Shown one piece after another: positions 1 through 5,028 of a stretch of 5,028 bases of DNA; position 1 is the stretch's first letter, and every line of letters starts with the position of its first letter. The stretch lies in contig JALWRO010000155.1 of assembly GCA_027080605.1 (NCBI GenBank), positions 600 through 5,627 of the forward strand. Reading direction: 5' to 3'. The notes under the pieces were generated by a model, which worked only from the letters and a program-made list of their open reading frames with translations, ran no database searches and was not told where the DNA came from. The translations under genes and the position numbers were made by a program. This stretch comes from Campylobacterales bacterium (lineage in GTDB: Bacteria > Campylobacterota > Campylobacteria > Campylobacterales > QNZT01).

Positions 1-8
1 ATGAAAAA

Positions 9-84
9 TGGTGACCCGTGTTGGATTCGAACCAACGGCCACCTCCTTAAAAGGGAGATGCTCTACCGGCTGAGCTAACGGGTC
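9..84 (-). tRNA. tRNA-Lys, anticodon TTT (UUU)
   Basis: Read on the minus strand this folds into a complete 76-nt cloverleaf. The 7-bp acceptor stem (GACCCGT with ACGGGTC) is fully paired. The D stem GCTC/GAGC encloses a loop with the usual GG, and the anticodon stem TCTCC/GGAGG (one T-G pair) closes the loop CTTTTAA. The variable loop has five bases, and the T stem GTTGG/CCAAC has the loop TTCGAAT. The anticodon TTT lies at plus-strand 49-51 and reads AAA/AAG lysine codons. The discriminator base is A and the 3' CCA is encoded (9-11). A five-base T run follows the 3' end (8 down to 4) and could help termination. The gene lies downstream of cinA on the same strand, separated by about 94 bases, so it may have its own promoter or be processed from a cinA read-through transcript. 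Confidence 0.97.
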
Positions 85-99
85 AATTTTTTTAAAAAC

Positions 100-105
100 A
101 CTTTA
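100..105 (-). promoter_or_regulatory. Candidate -10 box for tRNA-Lys
   Basis: On the minus strand TAAAGT lies 15 bases before the tRNA 5' end, a distance compatible with a short trimmed leader. There is no convincing -35 box, only an AT-rich surround. A better-looking hexamer, TATAAT at 166-161 on the minus strand, lies about 77 bases before the tRNA just after the cinA stop codon, and is preceded by a T-rich stretch as in Campylobacterota promoters. Either could drive the tRNA gene; sequence alone does not decide. Confidence 0.3.
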
Positions 106-126
106 CTGAACCGGGGCTTTTTGGAT

Positions 127-151
127 AAAAAAGCTTGCCGTCCTGTGCAAG
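127..151 (-). terminator. Weak Rho-independent terminator candidate after cinA
   Basis: On the minus strand, about 27 bases past the cinA stop codon, CTTGC (151-147) can pair with GCAAG (138-134) around an eight-base loop. One base later comes a run of six T (132-127). The layout is that of an intrinsic terminator, but the stem has only five pairs, so termination would be partial. It would separate cinA from the tRNA-Lys gene. Confidence 0.45.
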
Positions 152-160
152 TGAGGTGAA

Positions 161-166
161 ATTATA
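161..166 (-). promoter_or_regulatory. Alternative -10 box (TATAAT) between cinA and tRNA-Lys
   Basis: A perfect TATAAT on the minus strand sits 12 bases after the cinA stop codon, with the T-rich stretch AATTTTA just upstream. Its transcript would start near 155 and meet the hairpin at 151-134 almost at once, so if it is a promoter then that hairpin would lie in the tRNA leader and not be a simple terminator. The region is AT-rich, so a chance match is quite possible. Confidence 0.3.
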
Positions 167-178
167 TAAAATTTTTTC

Positions 179-1285
179 TTACTTGTCAAGGGTTTTTTCG
201 ACTTTTTTGAAAAAAAATTCACGATTACTTTCAACAAGTAGCTTGAAAGCCCATAAAATCGACTGTTCGCGTATGTACGTTCTGTCTCCTTTTAGAGAAA
301 GTTTTTTGATTTTGATATCTTTTGCCCTGCTTTTTGCTCCAACATAGACTGTTCCGACCGGTTTTTGCCGGGTTCCGCCGGTGGGTCCTGCCACACCACT
401 GACTGCCAGAGAGAAATCTGCGTGAAATTTTTGTATGACACCGTTAAGCATCTCCCTGACACATTCGCTGCTGACTGCACCGTACTGTTTGAGTGTGCTT
501 TCACGAACACCGACCAGTTTTTGTTTTATCTCATTGGCATAGGTTACGACACTTCCGGCGAAGATGGCAGAGACACCGCTGTTTTTGACAATTTCACTAG
601 CGAGCATTCCTCCGGTGCAGCTTTCCGCCGCTGTGATCGTCTGCCCTCCTTCGATCAGTCTGTTACAAATGATCTCTGAAAGATCTTCTCCGACCAGCAC
701 ACCGTCCGCAAACTTTGTCTCAAGATGATGCGTCAGCGTCTCTGTCTGCGATACATGGATGCCGTATGCTCTGTAGAAATAAAGTCCCTCTGTCATCATG
801 ACTTTTTCAAAGTGCATTTCAAGCTGTTCGATCTCTCTTTCGATCTTTTTTTGTAAAGCGGCGTCAAAGGTGTAAAAACTTACCGTATCTCTGCGGCTTT
901 GAATCAAAATCTGCGGCAGTTTCGCGGTAACATCCACTTTGAGTACATTGATGGCGGTGGAGCCTTTTTTGATCAGGTAGCTGTTTTTCGTAAATGTTTC
1001 TGCTTTGAAAGGGATGAGCATTCCCTCTTTGAGGACAAGTCCGTCATGACAAAGTGTGGCTATGATTTTTCCGGTAAAGGAGAAGTTTTCCGCACTGACA
1101 ACAAAAACGTTCTGATGCCGGGCAACCACCTCTTCAAGCACCATGACAATATCGTCATCCCCTTTTTTGATAAAATGGACCGTCTCCAGCTCTCCCACAT
1201 GTTGTTTGATCTCTCTTTTGAGGTAGGATATGAAGGGGTGGTTGTATTGCATGGCGTACTCTAAAACAATGAGGGCGTTTTTCAT
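179..1285 (-). CDS. cinA: CinA-family protein, NMN deamidase domain with degenerate N-terminal domain
   Basis: A 368-residue protein. The C-terminal domain (about 200-350) is a clear CinA/PncC domain: AESCTGG at 220-226, the segment around FAGSVVTYANE at 242-252, GVAGPTGGT at 297-305 followed by QKPVGTVYVG, and GDR at 333-335. This family converts nicotinamide mononucleotide to nicotinate mononucleotide plus ammonia in the cytoplasm, recycling NMN made by NAD-dependent DNA ligase. Residues 166-190 (EGLYFYRAYGIHVSQTETL) match the link seen in full-length CinA before the deamidase domain. The first 115 or so residues occupy the place of the MoaB-like domain, but no GGLGPT-type motif is present; the equivalent stretch appears to be VVSAENFSF at 62-70. 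The protein is shorter than typical full-length CinA (about 410-430 residues). The start at 1285 is chosen because AGGAGA lies six bases upstream. An in-frame ATG at 1330 would add 15 low-complexity residues and has no ribosome site. It is transcribed divergently from ileS. The competence role implied by the name is not supported here. Confidence 0.9.
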   Translation of the reverse strand: MKNALIVLEYAMQYNHPFISYLKREIKQHVGELETVHFIKKGDDDIVMVLEEVVARHQNVFVVSAENFSFTGKIIATLCHDGLVLKEGMLIPFKAETFTKNSYLIKKGSTAINVLKVDVTAKLPQILIQSRRDTVSFYTFDAALQKKIEREIEQLEMHFEKVMMTEGLYFYRAYGIHVSQTETLTHHLETKFADGVLVGEDLSEIICNRLIEGGQTITAAESCTGGMLASEIVKNSGVSAIFAGSVVTYANEIKQKLVGVRESTLKQYGAVSSECVREMLNGVIQKFHADFSLAVSGVAGPTGGTRQKPVGTVYVGAKSRAKDIKIKKLSLKGDRTYIREQSILWAFKLLVESNREFFFKKVEKTLDK

Positions 1286-1291
1286 GAAACT

Positions 1292-1297
1292 TCTCCT
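1292..1297 (-). promoter_or_regulatory. Ribosome binding site that fixes the cinA start
   Basis: AGGAGA on the minus strand lies six bases before the ATG at 1285-1283. It is the only strong Shine-Dalgarno match near any in-frame start of cinA, so it favours this ATG over the upstream ATG at 1330-1328. Confidence 0.8.
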
Positions 1298-1302
1298 AGA
1301 TT

Positions 1303-1317
1303 GGTTGGTTTGGTTGG
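1303..1317 (+). other. Potential two-tetrad G-quadruplex motif
   Basis: The plus strand reads GGTTGGTTTGGTTGG: four GG tracts with loops TT, TTT and TT. This is the two-tetrad antiparallel G-quadruplex layout and differs by one loop base from the well-known thrombin-binding aptamer GGTTGGTGTGGTTGG. The G-rich strand is the template strand for cinA, and the motif falls at or just after the predicted cinA transcription start and before its ribosome binding site. The cinA messenger carries the C-rich complement, so any structure would be in DNA. Folding inside a cell is not shown by the sequence. Confidence 0.5.
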
Positions 1318-1321
1318 TTGA

Positions 1322-1334
1322 ATTATACATTATA
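1322..1334 (-). promoter_or_regulatory. Probable cinA promoter, tandem TATAAT boxes
   Basis: Two perfect TATAAT hexamers occur on the minus strand at 1334-1329 and 1327-1322, one base apart, within TTATAATGTATAATTC. A weak -35-like TTGTAT lies upstream, 12 or 19 bases away, and a run of A lies between. Campylobacterota sigma-70 promoters usually show a strong -10 and little -35, which fits. Transcription would start near 1322 or 1315, giving a leader of roughly 30-37 bases before the cinA ATG. Confidence 0.6.
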
Positions 1335-1341
1335 AGGGCTT

Positions 1342-1370
1342 TTTCGATACAATCCGCGCAAATTTACTAT
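1342..1370 (+). promoter_or_regulatory. Candidate ileS promoter region
   Basis: Two plausible plus-strand -10 boxes lie here. TACAAT at 1348-1353 follows a T-rich run (GGCTTTTTCGA), the pattern expected in Campylobacterota. TACTAT at 1365-1370 has TTTCGA 17 bases upstream. The first would start the messenger near 1360 and give an untranslated leader of about 80 bases; the second would start it near 1377. The region abuts the divergent cinA promoter, so the two polymerases would compete for the same 30-50 bases. Confidence 0.4.
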
Positions 1371-1413
1371 GATCACCTCTGAAAACATACTACGGATCTC
1401 AGAGGATTATTAG
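1369..1413 (+). promoter_or_regulatory. Possible 14-codon leader ORF with three isoleucine codons, overlapping competing stems
   Basis: ATG at 1369 opens a 14-codon frame ([14 protein letters not shown]) that closes with TAG at 1411-1413, 29 bases before the ileS ATG. Isoleucine codons are ATC, ATA and ATC at positions 2, 7 and 10. The same DNA can form two mutually exclusive stems: CCTCTGA (1376-1382) with TCAGAGG (1399-1405), or TCACCTCTGA (1373-1382) with TTAGAGGTGA (1410-1419, one G-T pair). This is the general form of an amino-acid-responsive leader ahead of the cognate synthetase gene. Against it, there is no Shine-Dalgarno sequence before the ATG, no U-run terminator, and the ORF is short enough to arise by chance. 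Confidence 0.22.
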
Positions 1414-1427
1414 AGGTGACCATACTC

Positions 1428-1432
1428 AAGGA
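1428..1432 (+). promoter_or_regulatory. Ribosome binding site for ileS
   Basis: AAGGA lies ten bases before the ATG at 1443, a somewhat long but usable spacing. It supports ATG 1443 as the start. An in-frame GTG at 1416 could use AGAGG at 1401-1405, but it would add nine residues ahead of the family-typical MDYKDTL opening. Confidence 0.55.
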
Positions 1433-1442
1433 TTGCAAAAAG

Positions 1443-4181
1443 ATGGATTATAAAGATACCCTGCTACTGCCAAAAACAGGTTTCCCCATGCGCGGAAACC
1501 TTTCGCAGAACGAACCGAAGCGTTACCAGAAATGGTTTGAAGAGAAAGATGTTTACCGGAAAATGACCACCGCCCACAAAGGCGCGAAGATGTTCACACT
1601 TCATGACGGACCTCCATACGCCAACGGAAACATCCACATCGGTCACGCGCTGAACAAGATTCTGAAAGATCTGGTCGTCAAGTCACACTACTTCAGAGGG
1701 GAAGATGTACGCTTTACCCCGGGCTGGGACTGCCACGGTCTGCCGATCGAACAGCAGGTAGAGAAGAAACTGGGTGAAAAGAAGAAGTCTCTTCCGGTTA
1801 CTACCATCAGAAGACTCTGCCGTGAACATGCCGAAAAATTTGTCAATATCCAGAAAGAGGAGTTTAAAACACTCGGTATCGTCGCGAACTGGAAGAACCC
1901 TTACCTTACCATGAACTTCCCGTTTGAAGCGGATATCTTCCGTGCACTGTGTGACATCGCACAAAAAGGGTTGCTGGTAGAGCGAAGTAAACCTGTTTAC
2001 TGGTCATGGGCAGCACAGACAGCCCTGGCAGAAGCAGAAGTGGAATATGAAGATAAAGAGGACTACTCCATCTATGTGGCTTTTGAACTGGATGCGGACG
2101 CTAAAGAAAAACTGGGTATCGACAACGGCGCGGTCGTCATCTGGACAACAACACCATGGACACTGCCTGCAAACGTGGGTATCTCTTTAAATCCTGACGA
2201 AGAGTATGTTCTGACACGCGACGGATACATCGTGGCGAAAAAACGCTATGAAGCGCTGAAAGAAGAAGAGGCAATCAAAGGTGATGTTATCAAAACCATC
2301 CCTGCCAAAGCACTGGAAAATCTGCACGCCGTCAACCCGCTCAACGGCAGAAAATCACGGATCATTCTGGGTGAACACGTCATGATGGACGGCGGTACCG
2401 GATGTGTCCATACCGCTCCGGGACACGGTGAAGATGATTACCGCGTCGGTCTGAAATATAACCTCGACGTGATTATGCCGGTCGATGACCGCGGGCTTTT
2501 CGATGAAACAGTCGTGCGTGAAAAACTGCTGCCAAATCCGGAAGCGTTCGTCGGTATGCATATTTTCAAAGCAAACGAGCCGATTCTGGAACTGCTGGGC
2601 GACGCGTTGCTGAAAGTCAGCAAATTTACCCACTCCTATCCGTTTTGCTGGAGAACCCACAAGCCGGTCATCTACCGTGCAACCAAACAGTGGTTTATCG
2701 TAATGGATCAGGGAGAAAAGACACTGCGTGAAACAGCGATGGAGCAGATCGAGGGCATCACCTTTTACCCGCCGGTCTCCAAAAACCGTTTGACATCAAT
2801 GATCGAAAACCGACCGGACTGGTGTATTTCCCGTCAGCGTGACTGGGGTGTGCCGATCGCATTTTTCAGAGACAAAAAAACAGGCGAAGTGATTTTAGAT
2901 GAAAAAGTACTCAACTTCCTGGCAATGATTTTTGAGAGACAGGGAACCGATGTCTGGTGGGATATGGAGATCAAAGACCTCCTCTATCCCGGCAGCGGCT
3001 ACAACCCTGACGATCTGGAAAAAGTCGATGACATTCTCGATGTCTGGTTCGACAGCGGTTCGACATGGAAAGCAGTACTAAAATCCCGGGAGTACGATGC
3101 AGGAGAGTATCCGGCAGATATGTACCTGGAGGGAAGCGATCAGCACAGAGGCTGGTTTCAAAGCTCCCTGACCATCAGCGCCGCCATCAACGGTATTGCA
3201 CCGTTTAAAACTCTGGTCACCCACGGTTTCACCAACGATGCAAAAGGTGAAAAGATGAGTAAATCCAAAGGCAACGTCGTTGCACCGGACAAGGTGGCAA
3301 AACAGTACGGCACAGAGATTATCCGTCTTTGGGTAGCACTGAGCGATTACCAGAACGACTTGAAAATCGGTGACGATATCCTGAAACAGATTGCGGAGCA
3401 GTACCGAAAAACCAGAAACACCCTGCGCTTTTTGCTTGCCAATATTGATGACCTTGAAGAGGTGCTTCCCGTCAGTGAGATGGGTACACTGGACAAATGG
3501 ATTCTGGCGAAGGCGAAAAAAGTGTTTGACGAAGCAGATGCGCATTTTCAAAACTATGACTTCTCCAAAGCACTCTCGCTGCTGAACCACTTTATTACGG
3601 TGGAGCTGAGCGGTATTCATATGGATATCTCCAAAGACAGACTCTACTGTAATGCCAAAGAGGACAAAGTCCGTCGTTCCGCACAAAGTGCGATGGCACT
3701 TATTGCCGACAGGATGATTGCATTTCTCGCACCGGTGCTGACTTATACTGTCGATGAGATTTTAGAGTATGCACCTGCTGTCCTGAAAAAAGATGCCGAA
3801 GATGTCTTTGACCTCATCTATACCGCATTGCCGGAAGTCGAGAGTAACTTTGACGAAGCGTATATGATGGAAGCGCGTGAGAAGTTTTTTGAAATAGTGG
3901 ACGGACTTAAAAAAGAGAAAATGATCAAAGCGACGCTGGAACTTGCCGTCAAAACCGATTCTGAAAAGATCAAAAAACTCGACCCAACCGATGCCGAAGA
4001 CTGGTTTACGGTAAGCGGCGTTTCTCCTCATGAAGAGGGAGAGACGGTTGCGACATTTGAAGTGGAAGGCGACAACTTTACCATCGTACGAAGCAGCAAA
4101 GCAAAATGCCCGCGCTGCTGGAAGCAAAACAGCGCCGCAGAAGATACACTTTGTGAAAGATGCGCAAAGGTTGTGGGATAA
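1443..4181 (+). CDS. ileS: Isoleucyl-tRNA synthetase
   Basis: A complete 912-residue class Ia synthetase, normal length for bacterial IleS, that attaches isoleucine to tRNA-Ile in the cytoplasm. In order: N-terminal [12 protein letters not shown]; nucleotide-binding signature HIGH at 65-68 within [27 protein letters not shown] at 94-103; the inserted CP1 editing domain (about 190-400) with [13 protein letters not shown] at 234-246 and [16 protein letters not shown] at 318-333, which hydrolyses mischarged Val-t[17 protein letters not shown] at 459-472; WFDSGSTW at 535-542; KMSKS at 604-608; the helical anticodon-binding domain from about 640; and a C-terminal zinc-binding knuckle with Cys 889, 892, 904 and 907. 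All key motifs are intact. The HIGH motif and the Zn tail mark the ordinary bacterial type, not the eukaryote-like mupirocin-resistant type. ATG 1443 is chosen over GTG 1416 because family members begin with MDYK and AAGGA lies ten bases upstream. The stop codon overlaps the next start (TAATG), making ileS the first gene of a probable operon. Confidence 0.98.
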   Translation: MDYKDTLLLPKTGFPMRGNLSQNEPKRYQKWFEEKDVYRKMTTAHKGAKMFTLHDGPPYANGNIHIGHALNKILKDLVVKSHYFRGEDVRFTPGWDCHGLPIEQQVEKKLGEKKKSLPVTTIRRLCREHAEKFVNIQKEEFKTLGIVANWKNPYLTMNFPFEADIFRALCDIAQKGLLVERSKPVYWSWAAQTALAEAEVEYEDKEDYSIYVAFELDADAKEKLGIDNGAVVIWTTTPWTLPANVGISLNPDEEYVLTRDGYIVAKKRYEALKEEEAIKGDVIKTIPAKALENLHAVNPLNGRKSRIILGEHVMMDGGTGCVHTAPGHGEDDYRVGLKYNLDVIMPVDDRGLFDETVVREKLLPNPEAFVGMHIFKANEPILELLGDALLKVSKFTHSYPFCWRTHKPVIYRATKQWFIVMDQGEKTLRETAMEQIEGITFYPPVSKNRLTSMIENRPDWCISRQRDWGVPIAFFRDKKTGEVILDEKVLNFLAMIFERQGTDVWWDMEIKDLLYPGSGYNPDDLEKVDDILDVWFDSGSTWKAVLKSREYDAGEYPADMYLEGSDQHRGWFQSSLTISAAINGIAPFKTLVTHGFTNDAKGEKMSKSKGNVVAPDKVAKQYGTEIIRLWVALSDYQNDLKIGDDILKQIAEQYRKTRNTLRFLLANIDDLEEVLPVSEMGTLDKWILAKAKKVFDEADAHFQNYDFSKALSLLNHFITVELSGIHMDISKDRLYCNAKEDKVRRSAQSAMALIADRMIAFLAPVLTYTVDEILEYAPAVLKKDAEDVFDLIYTALPEVESNFDEAYMMEAREKFFEIVDGLKKEKMIKATLELAVKTDSEKIKKLDPTDAEDWFTVSGVSPHEEGETVATFEVEGDNFTIVRSSKAKCPRCWKQNSAAEDTLCERCAKVVG

Positions 4182-4294
4182 TGCCGGATCTCACACAGCC
4201 GGTGACACTGCGTTTCATTTTTGAAACGATCGGTGTCATTCTGGCGATCACTGCCGCGGGTATTTTGCTGGTAAAAATGCGAAAGAGTTCATGA
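4181..4294 (+). CDS. Small single-pass membrane protein, 37 residues, unknown function
   Basis: ATG at 4181 overlaps the last base of the ileS stop (TAATG), and the frame closes with TGA at 4292-4294, overlapping the start of the next gene (ATGATG). The peptide opens [12 protein letters not shown], has a hydrophobic stretch at about residues 13-31 (FIFETIGVILAITAAGILL), and ends VKMRKSS. One transmembrane helix with a basic tail predicts an N-out, C-in inner-membrane peptide by the positive-inside rule. A weak AAAGG lies ten bases upstream inside ileS, so translation probably depends on ribosomes finishing ileS. Support for a real gene comes from the two-sided overlap architecture and the membrane profile; I do not recognise a family. 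A 17-pair hairpin lies inside its coding sequence, which leaves open that the segment also acts as RNA. Confidence 0.68.
   Translation: MPDLTQPVTLRFIFETIGVILAITAAGILLVKMRKSS
4201..4240 (+). other. Long near-perfect hairpin inside the small membrane gene
   Basis: CGTTTCA (4211-4217) pairs perfectly with TGAAACG (4222-4228) around a TTTT loop. After a two-base bulge (4229-4230), the outer arm continues: GGTGACACTG (4201-4210) with CGGTGTCATT (4231-4240), made of seven Watson-Crick pairs and three G-T pairs. Together this gives 17 pairs in 40 bases. No T run follows, so it is not a standard intrinsic terminator. Because of its place between ileS and the Hpt gene it could be a processing site, a pause site or a stability element. 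It lies wholly within coding sequence. Confidence 0.6.
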
Positions 4295-4701
4295 TGGGTG
4301 TCTATCAACAGTTAGAAGGTGATTTTGATTATGATATTGTCGAAGAGTTTCTGGCACACTTCAGTGTAATGGTGGAAAATATGGATCCGCTGATCGTCAA
4401 TCTCAAAGATCCGAGACATTACAAAAATAATATTGACGAACTTTTTCGGATGTTCCATACTATCAAATCGGGTTCCGCTTACCTGAAAATCACACCTGTC
4501 AACAAAGTGGTGACGCTTGCCGAAGAAATACTCGAAGAGTGCAGAAACGTGGAAGGCTCCGCAAGCGAAGAGTTGATCAACTGGCTTTTGACTGTCACCG
4601 GGCAGTTACAGCGCTACAAAGAAGATCTGGAAAACGATCATGAAAGCTTCTCCAAAACCAACAAAGCACTCATCAAAGTTCCGGTAAATTACCTCCGTTA
4701 A
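4291..4701 (+). CDS. Stand-alone Hpt (histidine phosphotransfer) domain protein
   Basis: A 136-residue, mostly helical soluble protein. The signature is LFRMFHTIKSGSAYLKI at 51-67, matching the Hpt consensus in which His (here His56) accepts phosphate and Lys59 plus the small GSA residues shape the site. The N-terminal helix (YDIVEEFLAHFSVMVENMDPLI, about 14-35) and the following helices to about 115 fit a four-helix bundle; the tail from about 118 is polar and lacks a recognised domain. There is no kinase, receiver or membrane segment, so it would relay phosphate between a hybrid sensor kinase and a response regulator encoded elsewhere, or act as a CheA-P1-like module. The start may be ATG 4291 (ATGA overlap with the upstream gene) or ATG 4294 (TGATG overlap). 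The GAAAGAG at 4281-4287 is better spaced for 4294. It is translationally coupled to the small membrane gene and, through it, to ileS. Its partner proteins cannot be named from this window. Confidence 0.86.
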   Translation: MMGVYQQLEGDFDYDIVEEFLAHFSVMVENMDPLIVNLKDPRHYKNNIDELFRMFHTIKSGSAYLKITPVNKVVTLAEEILEECRNVEGSASEELINWLLTVTGQLQRYKEDLENDHESFSKTNKALIKVPVNYLR

Positions 4702-4704
4702 TCG

Positions 4705-5013
4705 TTAAAAGAAAGCCCAGACCAAAAGCCCTACACCAAACAGCAGATTAAACCAGCTTCCCTCTCCGAACATCATCTCGATCGCCTTATATTTATACTC
4801 CTCTTCCAGAGGCAGAGGCTGGGAGAGGTGGTGCTGTGTCCACGCGGTAATATCCCCACCCCAGATAAACGCGACAATCTCCGGCAAAATAAAAAAGATC
4901 GCCACACCCAAAATACCCCAGAAAGTTTTTTTTGGTTTGAGCTGTTCAATACTTTGTTTCGTCGCCGGATGAGATTTGATTTTGTTCAGTTTATCAGCAA
5001 TTTTTTTCTGCAT
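4705..5013 (-). CDS. Small two-helix membrane protein, unknown function
   Basis: A complete 102-residue protein. The first 30 residues are strongly basic (MQKKIADKLNKIKSHP, then LKPKK), followed by a hydrophobic segment at about 31-51 (FWGILGVAIFFILPEIVAFIWG). A polar, partly acidic loop of about 34 residues includes LPLEEEYKYK, and a second hydrophobic segment at about 86-102 (WFNLLFGVGLLVWAFF) runs to the very C-terminus. The charge pattern predicts both ends in the cytoplasm and the loop outside. A proline-glutamate pair (44-45) inside helix 1 is unusual and may be structurally or functionally important. The start is secure because an in-frame TAG lies two codons upstream (5019-5017); the ribosome site is weak. 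It converges on the Hpt gene, with three bases between the two stop codons. I do not recognise a named family; the promoter is beyond the window edge. Confidence 0.8.
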   Translation of the reverse strand: MQKKIADKLNKIKSHPATKQSIEQLKPKKTFWGILGVAIFFILPEIVAFIWGGDITAWTQHHLSQPLPLEEEYKYKAIEMMFGEGSWFNLLFGVGLLVWAFF

Positions 5014-5028
5014 CTGCTACCAATAACC

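Noticed and set aside
1..90. tRNA-Lys as an integration site for a mobile element.
   Set aside because: No integrase gene or duplicated tRNA 3' end is visible; only eight bases lie beyond the tRNA 3' end in this window, so it cannot be judged.
193..217. Cluster of homopolymer runs (T6, T6, A8) at the 3' end of cinA as a slippage hotspot.
   Set aside because: A or T runs of this length are common in AT-rich ends of genes, and slippage would only alter the last few residues of the protein.
135..347. A 70-codon plus-strand open frame opposite the end of cinA.
   Set aside because: It lies antisense to conserved CinA coding sequence, is low-complexity (Ser/Phe/Leu) and has no ribosome site. The other long antisense and out-of-frame stretches over cinA and ileS fail for the same reason.
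1301..1320. TTGG tetranucleotide repeat as a phase-variation switch.
   Set aside because: Only two plus two copies with an interrupting T; too short to slip at high rate, and it lies outside the coding sequence when the supported start is used.
1286..1330. In-frame upstream ATG at 1330 that would extend CinA by 15 residues (NSTNQTNQ-type low-complexity sequence).
   Set aside because: It lies inside the tandem -10 boxes, has no ribosome binding site, and the added residues come from the TTGG-rich repeat; the ATG at 1285 has AGGAGA at ideal spacing.
1416..1442. GTG at 1416 as the ileS start, adding MTILKDCKK.
   Set aside because: Bacterial IleS proteins typically begin near MDYKDTL, and AAGGA precedes ATG 1443. 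GTG 1416 has a possible AGAGG ten bases upstream, so it is not excluded outright.
2874..2880. A7 run in ileS as a programmed frameshift site.
   Set aside because: It encodes ordinary Lys-Lys in a surface loop, the reading frame is uninterrupted on both sides, and no stimulatory structure or alternative product is evident.
3078..3686. A 202-codon minus-strand open frame inside ileS.
   Set aside because: It is a shadow of the highly conserved ileS frame; the protein is Cys/His/Phe/Val-rich in the way typical of reverse-complement translation and has no recognisable domain.
4682..4692. GGTAAATTACC palindrome near the end of the Hpt gene as terminator or operator.
   Set aside because: It has no room for a hairpin loop, no T run, and lies within coding sequence; an 11-base odd palindrome can arise by chance.

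Overview
This window looks like chromosomal core-gene DNA from a free-living member of the Campylobacterota (Sulfurovum-, Sulfurimonas- or Sulfuricurvum-like). The basis is the style of the IleS and CinA proteins, TATAAT-type -10 boxes without a clear -35 box, tightly packed genes and a moderate G+C content. The phylum call is a judgement from protein style and the genus is not resolved. I see no insertion sequence, phage gene, CRISPR array or other mobile element.

Layout. Left edge, minus strand: a complete tRNA-Lys (anticodon TTT, CCA encoded) at 9-84. A short AT-rich spacer (85-178) follows, with a weak terminator-like hairpin and candidate -10 boxes. Then cinA on the minus strand (179-1285), a CinA-family protein with an intact C-terminal NMN-deamidase domain and an N-terminal MoaB-like domain that has lost its signature motif. 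The divergent spacer (1286-1442) carries back-to-back promoter candidates for cinA (minus) and ileS (plus), a run with the form of a two-tetrad G-quadruplex, and competing stems that overlap a possible 14-codon isoleucine-containing leader ORF. On the plus strand, ileS (1443-4181, complete isoleucyl-tRNA synthetase) leads a tightly coupled set. Its stop codon overlaps the ATG of a 37-residue single-pass membrane protein (4181-4294), whose stop in turn overlaps the start of a stand-alone Hpt phosphotransfer protein (4291-4701). Three bases further on, a convergent minus-strand gene ends (4705-5013) that encodes a conserved-looking two-helix membrane protein of unknown function.

How they fit together. 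IleS charges tRNA-Ile, tRNA-Lys supplies translation, and CinA probably recycles NMN to nicotinate mononucleotide. The ileS-membrane peptide-Hpt arrangement implies co-transcription and translational coupling, but no functional link between an aminoacyl-tRNA synthetase and a phosphorelay is evident from sequence. No wholly new system stands out. The most interesting items are the very small coupled membrane gene with a long near-perfect hairpin inside it, the possible Ile-codon leader with mutually exclusive stems ahead of ileS, the run resembling the thrombin-aptamer G-quadruplex at the cinA start region, and the decayed N-terminal domain of CinA.
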